Made by a program: the position numbers and the translations under genes. This document shows positions 23,862 through 35,772 of a stretch of DNA of 64,000 nucleotides, piece after piece. The DNA is from Clusia tigrina. Its lineage: Eukaryota; Arthropoda; Insecta; Diptera; Clusiidae. The notes beneath the pieces were generated by a model. That model searched no databases, had not been told where the DNA came from, and was given only the letters and a program-made list of their open reading frames with translations. Position 1 is the stretch's first letter; each line of letters opens with the position of its first letter. The DNA lies in NCBI GenBank assembly GCA_920105625.2, contig OV050030.1, positions 65,935,807-65,999,806 of the forward strand, in the 5' to 3' direction.

Positions 23862-24092
23862 ACAGCGCCTACGGTTGATTTGCGGTCACTGCACTATTGG
23901 CACATATCGTTCGATATATGGTATCCGCACGAGGCGCTGAGTGGGCTAAAGCAGGTTTAGGGCTAGTTTAGTTTAAGGGAATGATTGTACGTATTTTTAG
24001 TTAGTTGATTTCTGATTATTAAAGCGCTCGGTCCAACGACTGAGGACTCACATTTAAAGTCTTTTATTGAATTAAATAAATTATTTAATTAG
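23862..24092 (+). repeat. Gypsy-C 5' LTR, second part
   Basis: This stretch starts with the ACAG target duplication of Gypsy-B and ends in ATTTAATTA before the primer-binding site AGCGCCCAACG. With 13137-13328 it would make an LTR of about 420 bases. Confidence 0.6.
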
Positions 24093-24104
24093 CGCCCAAC
24101 GCGA
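24091..24104 (+). other. Primer-binding site of Gypsy-C
   Basis: AGCGCCCAACGCGA follows the LTR end. It resembles the tRNA-Lys-type site (TGGCGCCCAAC) of the gypsy group with one change. Confidence 0.55.
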
Positions 24105-24692
24105 ATATCGAACAATGTGAATCAACTCAAATAAGAGTATTAGTTATAATAAATATAAAACTAAAAGCAGATTTTGGAGACGTCAACACCGACGCAACGA
24201 GGGCTTCATTAATAAACAAGAACAAAAATTTGTAACGTCAACACCGATTTCAAAAAAATATATAAATCTATAAAAAGCAACAACCAACAGTGAATAGAAT
24301 ACCAGAAGACGAGACGTCAACACCGACGCAACTTAATTAATAAACCACAGCAGAAATTAGCAACGTTAACACCAAGAAAAAAAAAACAAACAGTAGTAAA
24401 CAGTATATAGGAATTTAAGTAAACAGTATATAGGAATTGTAAGTAGAGTGCTCATTATTATTTTCAAAATTTTTTTTATTTTTTCTCAAAAAAATTATAT
24501 TAAAAAGTTCAACAACTTTTGTAAAACATTTAAAAAAATATATGTTGCGGAATATTATCCAATCTTTGTATGTGGTCTATATATACTTATGAGTGAAAAA
24601 GAATCTGAAGAGACTTTTGAAATTTTATTTAGAAGAATAAGAATCGATAGAAGAAATAGTAGACGAATAATAAGAAGAACACACAAACAGAA
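24105..24692 (+). repeat. Gypsy-C leader with spaced GACGTCAACACCGA repeats
   Basis: A motif close to GACGTCAACACCGACGCAAC occurs at 24179 and 24313, and shorter versions (AACGTCAACACCGA, AACGTTAACACC) at 24234 and 24362. Spacing is 50-80 bases. Position in the leader suggests protein-binding or packaging sites, which is inference. Confidence 0.55.
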
Positions 24693-26190
24693 ATGGCTTT
24701 AAGTGCGGATCAACTCAAAGCAAAAATAGAAGACTCTGTCAACAGTGCACTTGCTGAGCAAGAAAAAGTATTCGAACAAAAATTAGCTGCCATTAATAGC
24801 TGTTTGAGTAATATAACTGTAACTACACCTGAGATAGAAACATACAGAGAGGCCGAAATCATACACAGCGTACTGTGTAACGATATATTAGACGTAGTAA
24901 AATCATTACAAGACTTTGACGGCAAGCACGAGACTTTCGTTTCATGACGAAAAGCGGCACACACCGCGTGCAAAATTTTTGAAAAACTGGAGGGTAGCTC
25001 CAAACACTATTAGGCTCTCGGTATATTAAGAAACAAAGTAAAAGGACCAGCCATGGTACTGGCTTCTTACGATGCGGCTTTAAATTTCAAAGCAATTATA
25101 AGTCGGCTTCACTTCACATATGCTGACGGCCGGTATATCTAATAGAGCAGGAACTATCGACTCTTCGGCAGGGAAACATGACCCTTATACAATATTACGT
25201 TGAGGTCGAAAGGAAACTTACCCTGCTTATAAATAAAACAATAGTGACCTATGACAATACCTTAGAGGCGTCAATAAAAGAGAAATATAGAATGGATGCG
25301 TTAGGTAGGTAGGTAGGTAAGGCGGCTGCCCGAAAAGGGCGCACTTAGGCCAACATTGACCCTTTGTGATACCGCATGGAACAACAGGTCCCATCCCTTT
25401 CAAAGGTCCAGCCATTTGGAGCTTTTAATGAAGCAGTTGATGGAGCTAATTTTTTTTTGGAGATATTTCCAAAGGAGTCCAAAAAATAGTCGCCTAGGAA
25501 AGTGAAATGATGAAAGTGAAATGATGGTGAGGAAAGTGAAATGGATGCGTTACTAGTATTCATTTCGGGAGTATAAAGTCGTTAAGTGATGTACATTTTT
25601 CAGCAAAACCAAAAGATATTCTATCTGCTTTAGCACTAGCTCAAGAGGTTGAGTCATACCATGAGTGTTACATTTTCGCAAGTAACTATGCTAGAAGTAT
25701 AGAGGACAGAGTCCAAAAGAATGAACATAGGCAAAAAGGTAGGGATAAGGCTTTCGTTGGGTATAATAAAACTACCCAGCAAGGAAAGAACCCTTACTTT
25801 AGTAAGCGAGGGAGGTCTAATTTTCGTGGTCCAGAAACACAAAATCCAATACAGCCAATGGACGTTGACCAATCAATATGCTTCCAGCAACCTGCTTGTT
25901 ATCAAAACAATCAAATTCAGGCCAGCAACCAAGTCCTACGGCCAGCACAATTTCAAAATAATCAAGGTCAAATACAAACAATCAAAATACCAAATAGCGG
26001 CACTGTTAGGTTCACAGGGCCAAAACGACAAAGAATTAACCATTGGTCTCAGGAAGCAAACCCAATCAATCAAGAAGAATATGACTACCAGTACGATCAG
26101 GTCAATTTTTTGGAGAAAACTCCTTGCTACCATATATAGAAAGAGTAATAACAGGGAGGGTTATTTAACTTTTAATAGTTACAGGGGCTT
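24693..26190 (+). pseudogene. Gypsy-C gag, with insertion
   Basis: ATG 24693 opens MALSADQLKAKIEDSVNSAL. A TGA at 24945-24947 replaces an expected codon; the same frame then continues RKAAHTACKIFEKLEGSSKH. Further on I read IQYYVEVERKLTLLINK, a typical late capsid helix. The gene is interrupted at 25303 by a 236-base insertion and resumes at about 25540. The C-terminal third is rich in Asn and Gln (NNQIQASNQV) and has no zinc knuckle, as in errantivirus-type gag proteins. Many frame breaks make it inactive. Gag would build the RNA-containing particle. Confidence 0.72.
25304..25539 (+). mobile_element. SINE-like insertion in Gypsy-C gag
   Basis: 236 bases flanked by a perfect 13-base direct repeat AATGGATGCGTTA (25291-25303 and 25540-25552). 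It starts GGTAGGTAGGTAGGTAAGG and ends in short tandem repeats of AGTGAAATGATG type. It has no coding capacity. The long target duplication and repetitive 3' end indicate LINE-mediated retroposition. I do not recognise tRNA A and B boxes, so the source RNA is unknown. Confidence 0.8.
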
Positions 26191-26229
26191 CTAAAATTAT
26201 ATAAAGCCATTAAAAGAATTAAAACACGT

Positions 26230-28040
26230 AAAACCGGTGAATTAAGTTTTTTTTATTGAAGTCACTTCATGGCTTCAATCCAGTAAAACAGATATGCACC
26301 ATAAATATATTTGACACAGGGACTACCATTTTCATACTACCAAACCTCTCGACATTTGACGGAATAATTGGACTTGATTTACTAAACGAAAAAAAAGTAA
26401 CGTTACATTTTGAAAACAGAGAATTGAGGAACACCACGGATGTTGAAATTATACAATTTTTAAAATGTGCGGGTGTGAACTTTACAAAAGTGAATGATAT
26501 TAAAGCACCCCAAGCTATATCAGAAAATGTCCACGAAATGCTAAGAAATCGAATGGGTGTCTTTGCAGAGCCGAATGACACACTCCCTTACAACACTAAT
26601 ATCACCGCCACTATCCGAACCAAAAATGAAGAGCCCATATATTCAAAATTATACCCTTATCCTTTCGGCGTAACAGATTCCGAACTCCGAAACGCAAAAC
26701 TTGTTAAAAAATGGCATAATTCGGCCTTCAAGATCACCCTACAATTACCCTGTATGGGTAGTAGACAAGAAAGGGACCGATGAGCATGGAAATACAAAAA
26801 AACGCTTCGTTATAGATTTCAGGAAACTAAATTCAAACACAATAGACGATAAATACTCCATTCCGAATGTAACTGCAATCTTATCAAACTTGGGCAATGC
26901 AATTTTTTTTACAACACTCGACCTGAAATCAGGATGTCACCAAATCCTTCTCACGAAAAAAGATAGAAAAAAAACTGCTTTCTCGGTAGGGAATGGGAAG
27001 TACGAATTATGCAGACTTCTGTTCGGACTGAGAAATGCACTTAGGATTTTTAGAGAGCCATATATTATGTTAACGTTGATAATGTCATCATCTTCTCCGA
27101 AAGCATTGATGACCACGTTAAGCACATCGCATGGGTATTGGATATATTGTACACAGCCAACATGAGGGTTTCGCGCGAAAAGTCAAACTTCTTCAAAGAA
27201 AAAGCCGAGTATTTAGGTTTCATAGTGTCCCGAGGTGGCATTTCACCGAGCCCGAGGAAGGTAGAAGCTATTCGAAATTACGAACAGCTGACTTCGCTGT
27301 TCAATGTGAGATCTTTTCTCGGACTGGCAAGTTACTTTAGATGTCTCATTAGGGACTTTGTAACTATAGCAAAATATTTGAGTGACATTTAAAAGGTGAA
27401 AACGGCAAGGTAAGCGCTGGACAGTCCAAAAAAATACCTGTGAATTCTAATGAAAAGCAATGACAGACATTCGAGAAGCTCAGAGAGGTTTTTGCATCTG
27501 AAAATGTCATGCTACTCTATCCAGACTACAGACAACCGTTTGACTTAATAACAGACGCTTCGTCCTACGGGTTAGGGGCAGTTTTGTCCCAAAACGGGAA
27601 GCCCATCACCATGATATCAAGAACTTTAAAAGGTAGAGAACTCAATTTCGCAACAAATGAACGCGAGCTGCTTGCTATAGTATGGGCTGTGAAAAACCTC
27701 AGGAATTATCTACGGGGTGAAAACTTTAAATATTGTCACGGACCATCAGCCTCTAACGTTTTCGGTTTCAGATCGCATTCAAAACGCAAAAATTAAGCGC
27801 TGGAAAGCTTTCATTGACGAATATAATGCACACATCTTTTACAGACCAGGTAAGAAAAATTACGTTGCCAACGCGTTATCACGGTAGAACATTCACGCCC
27901 TAGCAGATGACGCTCAGTTGAATCTTGCCACAATCCACAGCGAAATCTCATTTGCCATACCATCGAGTCTACTGACAAACCGGTAAATTGTTTTCGAAAT
28001 CAAATAATTATAGAAGAAACCGAGATTGCTTCTAACAGCA
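26230..28040 (+). pseudogene. Gypsy-C pol (protease remnant, RT, RNase H)
   Basis: A frame near 26256 holds IFILPNLSTFDGIIGLDLL, the block after the protease active site in gypsy-group pol. RT follows with SRSPYNYPVWVVDKKG, KRFVIDFRKLNSNTI and TTLDLKSGCHQILL (Cys for Tyr). The catalytic motif is degraded to NVDN near 27070. The thumb shows VRSFLGLASYFR. RNase H has PFDLITDASSYGLGAVLSQN and NFATNERELLAIVWAVKNL. At least five frame breaks are present. A remnant with VANALSR near 27870 marks the end of RNase H. No integrase follows. It would have copied the element RNA and is now inactive. Confidence 0.82.
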
Positions 28041-28055
28041 CTTATAACGGGTCCG

Positions 28056-28434
28056 CCATCTAACGTTTTTTTTGTAAACTAGTGCTTATTTCGTGAATGG
28101 TAAAACTTAGCTCATGTCTGATTTGACAGATAATTAGTTTTATCCTTCCGCTAAACGAATATGTTTGTGTATACGCTAGAACAATGCTGGGAAATATTGC
28201 GATATTACTTTGAAAATCATGGTAATGTTGCAGAATGCCAAAAAAATCATTTGCCAAACAAATCATCTTTTCAGATGAAGCTCATTTTGATCTTGGCGGG
28301 TATGTAAACAAGCAAAATTGTCGCATTTGGGGCACAGAAAACCCGCACGCATACATTGAAAAGCCGATGCACCCAAAACGAGTCACTGTTTGGTGCGGAT
28401 TTTGGCCCAGAGGCATAATTGGGCCATTTTAATT
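28056..28434 (+). pseudogene. Tc1/mariner transposase remnant related to the rosa type
   Basis: From ATG 28161 the frame reads MFVYTLEQCWEILRYYFENH, an N-terminal helix of IS630-Tc1-mariner transposases. It then jumps to KQIIFSDEAHFDLGGYVNKQ and NCRIWG, with a VTVWCGFWPRGIIGPF end. This second part matches the segment around the first catalytic Asp of the rosa-type elements at 40217 and 48617. The DNA-binding middle and everything after IIGPF are missing, so it is an internally deleted relic. It abuts truncated Gypsy-C on its left. Confidence 0.72.
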
Positions 28435-28435
28435 A

Positions 28436-28701
28436 ATTAATTTATTTAAACTTCAAATATTTCTAATTCAAAGACTATTTTTTACAATCACAGTTCTGTA
28501 CTCAACCGAACGAATTTTTAGAATGAATGTTCTTTTTTTTAATCGCCCTCTTTTCTCTTTCGTTATTTTCTGAGTACAGATCTGCTGTTCCTTTCTTTTA
28601 CAACAGAAATGAAATGGACGTCAAACACAAGGAGTACTGAAGTATAAACTACAGGGTTGCCATAAACAAACTTTAATATTAAATCAAGTTTAGCTCTAAC
28701 A
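28436..28701 (-). repeat. R3 repeat, copy a (LTR-like)
   Basis: On the minus strand it starts TGTTAGAGCTAAACTTG and contains AGATCTGTACTCAGAAAATAA. Copies b (32644) and c (35544) share most of this. A TG start and AATAAA near its end suggest an LTR, but I found no matching internal region. It is in opposite orientation to the other two copies. Confidence 0.6.
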
Positions 28702-28972
28702 CGGCCATCCTGTAATATCATCGTTCTCGATGAATCAAAAGTTCCTATGTGCATAGCACGTACACAATTAATTTCAAAACTTGTATTCAATATCTTGACA
28801 TTCAAAACAAACGCCTCTTTCATTTATTTTTAAACAAAGCATATAAAATTATTCATTTCTCTTCAATCATGAATTCATCTTCAAAGAACAGATATAGTCG
28901 TCCTTTGCCATCAGCCAATAACATCATCGACATCTGTAACATTAAACATTAAAACCTTCATAAGATTTTAAT
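28702..28972. other. Unassigned stretch
   Basis: AT-rich, no motif recognised. A minus-strand frame runs from here into R3 but resembles no protein I know. Confidence 0.4.
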
Positions 28973-29345
28973 ATCGCAACTCAGAGGCAATATTAAGCTT
29001 GTTTGCACATTAACATTATTAACTTGAATTTATCAAATTAAAGTCGTAAGCTTGACAACAACAGTGTATTATCCGAACGTTATGGCTCAGAGGCAATCTT
29101 AAGCTTGTCCACAACTTCAGTCAAACACTAGCTTAACTTCGATCTTTAATTCTCAGAGGCAATCTTTAGCCTGACAACTACAGTGCATTACCGGAACGTT
29201 ATGGCTCAGAGGCAATCTTAAGCTTGTCCACAACTTCAGTCAAACAATAGCTTTACTTCGATCTTTAATTCTCAGAGGCAATCTTAAACCTGACAACAAC
29301 AGTGTATTACCCGAACATTATGGCTCAGACAAAGGCTTAAGCTTG
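28973..29345 (+). repeat. 119-bp tandem array
   Basis: Units start at 29081, 29200 and 29319 (partial), each 119 bases, with a diverged unit before 29081. Each unit has two half-units that begin CTCAGAGGCAATCTTA. It lies just downstream (minus-strand sense) of the Gypsy-D coding region, so it may belong to that element's 3' end or LTR. One unit recurs inside the Gypsy-D integrase at 29921-30046. Confidence 0.8.
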
Positions 29346-29403
29346 TCCCTGAATTCGATTCATGTCTAAATACAATTTGAAATAAATCAAAAATTACCTT
29401 GAT

Positions 29404-29830
29404 TTACCCTGTAACATGCTCTTCGTTTGCAATCTCAGAAATAGGACGGATAAGCTCTCTTGCAGCGACTAAAATGGTACCACAGCCATCTTTTTTTAAT
29501 TTGTAAAGATCATTAGGAAGAACGCCAATTATCTCATATGGCCCCCGATAATATGCTTGCAATTTCGATTTTCGAGTCTGGTTACTGCAGTACACCACTT
29601 TTTGACCAATTTTTAATTCAGTTGGCTTACTTTTATTTAAATCAAACCGTATTTTCATTCGTTTCGCGTTTTCCTCTGTTCGCTTATTAACGAGGTTACG
29701 TATTTCCTCCACATTATCGTATTGCGGCTCAACTTCTAATGCTGTTAGAAGAGCACCAACATCTGGAGTACGCCTGTAATTCCTGTTAATATTTTTAGTG
29801 GACAAAATCCGGTAGTTTTATTGACTGTTG
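29404..29830 (-). pseudogene. Gypsy-D integrase C-terminal part
   Basis: On the minus strand: RRTPDVGALLTALEVEPQYD, a helix with EENAKRMKIRFDLNKSK, then LKIGQKVVYCSNQTRKSKLQ and a GPYEIIGVLPNDLYKL block. This is the DNA-binding C-terminal domain with a GPY/F-type motif, ending at the stop near 29404. The segment between it and the core at 30046 is degraded and carries a copy of the 119-bp array unit. Confidence 0.78.
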
Positions 29831-29920
29831 TGTTAAGACCTAACTGTACCCGACTGACATAACGATCAATCAATATTTGTGTCTAGGTTGGTTCTTAAAA
29901 AATTCGCCACAGTATCCACA

Positions 29921-30046
29921 TGGCTCAGAGGCAATCTTAAGCTTGTCCACAACTTCAGTCAAACAATAGCTTTACTTCGATCTTTAATTCTCAGAGGCAA
30001 TCTTAAACCTGACAACAACAGTGTATTACCCGAACATTATGGCTCG
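29921..30046 (+). repeat. 119-bp array unit inside integrase
   Basis: Nearly identical to the second array unit at 29200-29325, including its CAATAGCTTTACTTCG variant. Same orientation as the array. It occupies the place of the integrase segment that should hold the catalytic Glu. Confidence 0.8.
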
Positions 30047-30540
30047 TGTCCAGTGATGTGAAATACCCATGGATACGCAAAGATTTTTTAAATCTGCACT
30101 GGTAAAATTCGTACCTCTGTCACTTATGATCTTGCCTGGAGCACCAAACAACATATCGTAATTGTAAAATGTTTTTACAGTTTCTGCAGCTGTCAGCGTT
30201 TTACAAGGAAACAATATAACGAATTTGGTAAATGCATCAATAATAATGAAAATATATCGATGCTCCTTTCCTTCAAACGGACCCATGAAATCAGCATGTA
30301 CCACATCAAATGGGATTGGCTTCTTTTCAATTGGATGAAGTTCATACTGCTTTTTTCCCGAAGGTCTTTTAGCTACTAGACAAATTAAACAAGACTCAAC
30401 ACATTTTCTAACGTTTTTAGTCATATGTGGTATCCAAAAATTTTCTTGAATTTCCATCAGTGTCTTTTCCCATCCAACGTGGCAGTTCTCTTCATGGAAT
30501 CGTTGTATTATAGTCAATCGACATTGTTGTGGCACATAAA
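30047..30540 (-). pseudogene. Gypsy-D integrase N terminus and core
   Basis: The minus strand reads IIQRFHEENCHVGWEKTLME with C-x2-C further on (ESCLICLVAKRP): the HHCC zinc domain. The core has VVHADFMGPFEG (first Asp) and GKIISDRGTNFTSADL (second Asp). The frame ends at SHHWTRAIMF, before the third catalytic residue. The catalytic Glu region is replaced by a repeat unit, so the enzyme cannot function. Confidence 0.82.
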
Positions 30541-31739
30541 CTTTTTTTGGTATTTTCCAGATTTTAATATAGGAGCCCCCTTTTCATCGAATATTGTGCC
30601 ATGGTGCTTGTATCTTCATTTTTAATTTTATCAATAATTTCAATTGTAGCCGGATCATTTTGCTGTTCAATATGGAACCACGTCTCGGATAAACTGTTTA
30701 TTTGATAACAAGTTTTAACTGGTTTTTACGACTTAAGTAATCTGCATGAGATAATTTCCAGTTCATAACTGTGATATTTAGTTTCATATGTTTTAGTGGC
30801 CTGGCTATAATATGCAACATCGTGCAACTTTTCATTTTCTCGCTGAAACAAAATTGCGCCATATCCAAGAGCACTGGCATCGCTATGCAGTTCTGTAGGA
30901 AGTTCCGGCTTAAACAATACAAGTAATGGTCTAGTAGTTAGTTGTTCAATTTTGTAACCTTTAGCTGCTTGACACTCTTCACTCCACAAAAATTGTGTAT
31001 TATTTTTGGTTAAAGCTGTTATACAAGTGGTCTTAGCCGCAAATTCCGGTACAAACTTTCGGAAATAGTTTGCCAATCCCATAAATTGGCGTACCTGTTT
31101 TACATTACTTGGTGTAGGTGAGTTTACCAAAGCGTCCATTTTAAATTTACTAGGTCTAATACCATCTGCTGAAACTTCTCGTCCTAAATACTCAATAGTA
31201 TTTTGAAGAAATTTGCATTTGTCCATATTTAAAGAAAATCCACTGCTTGTTAATGCTTTTAATACAACATCAAGTTTCTCTAAGCCCTCATCGCACGCTG
31301 AAAAACTGCAGGAGCGTTAGCTAGTCCAAACGGCATACACACGTACTCGTAATGCCCATCGGGTGTTACAAATGCTGTTTTTTTATGGAGTCTTCAGCGA
31401 TCGGAATTTGGTGGAAACCAGATGCCATGCCCAAAGACGTAAAAAATTTATTTCCAGCCAATTCATCAAGCTGGTCCTCGATTCTTGGTAGCGGATAACG
31501 ATCTCTTATTGTGACTTTATTGAGTGCCCGATAGTCGACACAAAGACGATTCTTTCCCATTTTTTTTTTCTACAAGTATCATTGGACTTGCATAAGGTGA
31601 ATGACTTTCTCTTATTATGCCATTATGTAGCAGGTCTGCAATGATTTCTTTTACCACCTGCCGTTCACTGGACGCCATTCGATATGGCCTATTATAAATA
31701 GTGGTATCTTTCATTAAGCGAATATTAAGAGATCCAGTA

Positions 31740-32838
<1,099 letters not shown>

Positions 32839-32849
32839 TATTTCGTATA

Positions 32850-34080
32850 TTAATGTTTAATGCCATATGAAGATGAACAGATAAATGTACAGTGAGAATG
32901 TATATATGTATATGTTGTATTGATGATCGCTACGTAGCGCGATGTGTTTTGCTTGACGTCCACTGATCGACTGACTCTGCAAACGATAGAGCGATGTACG
33001 GTAGCATACACAACAGATACCGCTTTTACAGGTGCCACGCGCGACTTAGCTACAAGAAGATGAGTCGTTGTAGTATCTTTGCTTTGGCAACGTACGTATA
33101 AGGTCGCCGCGTAAGCCAGCTTTGATTCGTTATAGAAGGCGTGGAACTCCAGTTTCAGATCTGGAGCGGATCTGACCCAAGGAGGCACTTGATTGAGGGA
33201 TATCGTTGGAGGTTGAGATAGGAATAATTCCCATCGGGCCAAAGTTGAAGGAGGCAATGGGTCATCCCATCCAATTTGGTCCAACCTAATCTGTTGCATT
33301 AAGATTTTGGCGGTAATAACAACGGGACCGAGCCATCCCACCAGATCGAAAAGTTGTGCTATAACCGAGAGCACCTTTCGTTTCGTGTAGATGGTAGGGG
33401 TCGGTAAAGCTGCTGCATGGAAGTAGAAATAGTTCTGTCTGGCATTCCATCGAATGCTAGCTGTGTTCGACTCCTCGAGATTGAGGAAATCCTTTCAGAG
33501 TAAATGATGCGGCGGTAAATCGGATAGGATAGCCTCGTGATTGGCAGTCCATTTTCGCATGGAGAACCCTGCCGATTCCAGGATATCTATCAATTCATTC
33601 AGCGTTTGGATTTCAGTGGGAATATATTGCGTACCTAACAAGGTGTCGTCAACGTACATTGATTGGCGCAGCGCGTGTGAAGCCAATGGGTACCTGTCCC
33701 CCATGTCGTCTGCCAGTTGTAAGAGTGTTCTTATCGCGAGATAAGGAGGTGCTCTCTGGCTTGTACACCGCGTGGTGCGGTAAGTAATAGTGAGGTACCG
33801 GGGATACGGACGGAGGCGAGACTTTGGACATGTGGTTGAGCTTCATTTATTCTACTATCACTTCGTCATATAATTGTTTGTTTTCTGGGTGTTTACCCAG
33901 TCGTATATTATTGCGTTCGAATTGCTTGAGTGCAATATGAAGCGGTGAACCTAAGGACCTACTAGGATCAAAATAAAATTTAAAAGGCAAAGCTACAATA
34001 TATCGCCCAGAGGCGTCCCGACGGGTCGTCTGGGAGTACAATTTGAGGCATGCCTCATCCATCGGCGTGCGCTTCCTTTA
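32850..34080 (-). pseudogene. BEL-1 left RT and RNase H
   Basis: On the minus strand: MDEACLKLYSQTTRRDASGR and a FKFYFDPSRSLGSPLHIALK block, a deletion to a MKLNHMSKVSP segment, then LRQSMYVDDTLLGTQYIP with the catalytic YVDD near 33650. SAGFSMRKWTANHEAILSDL, VLSVIAQLFDLVGWLGPVVI and LARWELFLSQPPTISLNQVP follow. RNase H-proximal WVRSAPDLKLEFHAF leads to SKLAYAATLYVR and KSRVAPVKAVSV, where the LTR-like insertion begins. The conserved BEL order is clear. Much of the RT fingers and palm between the two segments is missing, and frames break near 33500. Confidence 0.85.
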
Positions 34081-34330
34081 GGAAGGCGTCTGCTCGATTT
34101 CCCAAAACCGTTTGAGAAGAGAATCGAGGGGTTGAGATTCGTCAATATTCACTCTCGTGGCAAAGGCCGAGATTCTCCGTTCCGGAACTGGCCCCGTGAG
34201 GATCCAGCCGAAAATGGTCTCTTCAGCGAGCAAAGACCCCACATTATATATTTTTAACCCATCGAGCAGTACTAATGGGTATGAGTCTCCACCTAATAGG
34301 ACATCGACCTGTGCGGAGTGGATCCGCTAA
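34063..34330 (-). pseudogene. BEL-1 left protease end
   Basis: The minus strand reads VDVLLGGDSYPLVLLDGLKI and then LAEETIFGWILTGPVPER, the typical end of a BEL protease (a LLGGD block and a TIFGWILTGP block). The active-site half is missing: gag is fused directly upstream. A stop at about 34078 follows IEQTPS, just before RT. Confidence 0.75.
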
Positions 34331-34740
34331 GTGGATCCACATAAGTGCTGCTGGCTGAGCAGGTGAGGGTTGCAATAACGCTTGAGAGAATTCAGCCATC
34401 GCGATTTTACTCCTGCGATAGGTGTCATAACTTGCCTCGACTCGTTGGTGTATAGAGGCCAACAGCTCTTTTACGTCCTTGATACCCTGTGCTTCCAAGG
34501 TCACCGTGGCTTTCGCTTCTCGGAAGGCCACCCACCTGACCTCAAGTTCACTCTGGTCGGTTTCAAGCGAGATACAAGAATGACTCCCCGGTGGTCCTCT
34601 CTCGAACCCGCTAACAAACGCGGTCAACGCGTCCGCCGCGTTTATGTATGTAGTCAACATCGCGCACACCTGATTATAATACGAGCCGAGTTCACTGGTC
34701 GAGCAAACGTCTTCACTAATTGGGTAGCTTAAGCGGTGGG
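34310..34740 (-). pseudogene. BEL-1 left gag, N-terminal fragment
   Basis: The frame contains MLTTYINAADALTAFVSGFE, GIKDVKELLASIHQRVEASY and KIAMAEFSQALLQP. These helices are the N-terminal region of BEL gag proteins. The capsid and zinc knuckles are deleted. The Pro/Ala tail is one 15-base unit shorter than in the right copy. Confidence 0.75.
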
Positions 34741-35230
34741 ATGCTCGTCAACCCGTGATCATAAAACTTAATAAAAGTTAGGGATCCCCTGGTCGATCCA
34801 AAAGAGAATTGTGACACCCACCTTGGCAACACAAAACGATAGATTCCAGCAATTGGAACATAAATGCCGCTTGCATTAACGACACGCAACAGAGAGCTTG
34901 GCAGAGCTTCAGCTTGCCGGCAAAAATGCAAAGAACAATTGCTGCCCTAGTGTAACGGCAACAGCTTTGAATACTCGCCCAAAGCACACGCAGCGGCACT
35001 AATGCGCAAATGAGCGTGGCAGAACTGCTAGTTCCCGACTGAGAATCGCCGCACAAAGCGAAGCGACCAAATGAATTATTGTATGTTTGGATGTATGTGC
35101 AATTTTTATTATTTTTTAAATATCTAAAACCATATACGAGTATATATTCATATATAGATGTATATATAGAGATTATTGCACATACATTAATCGCATATAA
35201 AAAGTTATGAAAAAACTTGCCGGCACGGAA

Positions 35231-35247
35231 CCGGCTCGAAGGACCAA
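35231..35247 (-). other. Primer-binding site of BEL-1 left
   Basis: The minus strand TTGGTCCTTCGAGCCGG sits two or three bases after the LTR end ACCAACA. This TTCGAGCCGG type is common in insect BEL elements as I recall. Confidence 0.6.
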
Positions 35248-35249
35248 TT

Positions 35250-35540
35250 TGTTGGTCGCTGGCTATATTCTTATATTGAAACCACAATTTGTTGAATATT
35301 ATATACTTCAACGTTTATTTTACTTTGTTGATGCGTCCACGGACACGATGCTGAAGAGACTGAGATCGAGCATCGGCGGCTGATTCGCCACGTTGGCCTG
35401 CCAAGCCGAATTCGCCGCATTGAGTAAAAAGCCGGACACACGTACACTCATGGTTTTCGCTCATTTCTTGGTGAGACATGAAAGGGGGAACTCTCTCCCA
35501 AAGCATGCCTCACTTTGAAATGAGAGCAACCGTGGTGACG
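35250..35540 (-). repeat. LTR of BEL-1 left copy
   Basis: On the minus strand the LTR ends ACCAACA at 35250 before the primer-binding site. Its start is uncertain, either TGAGGCATGC at 35512 or a little further right. AATAAACG near 35310 is a possible polyadenylation signal. The right BEL copy has no equivalent. Confidence 0.6.
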
Positions 35541-35543
35541 TAT

Positions 35544-35683
35544 ATGACGTCCATTACATTTCTGTTGTAAAAGAAAGGAATAGCAGATCTGTACTCAGAA
35601 AATAACGAAAGAGAAAAGAGGGAGATTAAAAAAAAAAATTCATTCTAGAAATTCGTTCGGTTGAGAACTGTGATTGTAAAAAA
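35544..35683 (+). repeat. R3 repeat, copy c
   Basis: Begins inside R3 at GACGTCCATT and runs through AGATCTGTACTCAGAAAATAA to TGATTGTAAAAAAT. It lies between the two BEL copies. The remaining spacer to 35772 shows nothing recognisable. Confidence 0.7.
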
Positions 35684-35772
35684 TTGCTTTGGTTTATCGA
35701 TGAGGATGCCAGTTTCTTTCACTTTTTTCACAAGATAACGAACATACGGAGCTGACGGTGCTTCTCTTCTTC

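Larger units (their letters stand above)
23862..28055 (+). mobile_element. Gypsy-C, errantivirus-like element, 3'-truncated
   Basis: This comprises the second part of a split LTR, a GCGCCCAAC primer-binding site, gag and a pol resembling that of the fly gypsy group, up to the end of RNase H. The integrase is absent and sequence changes to a Tc1/mariner remnant at about 28056. Many stops and frameshifts occur. It is older than the Gypsy-B copy that interrupts it. Confidence 0.82.

Noticed and set aside
28563..28823. 86-codon minus-strand frame overlapping R3 (also 32644-32782)
   Set aside because: It reads through an LTR-like repeat and matches no family; the conservation follows the repeat, not a protein.
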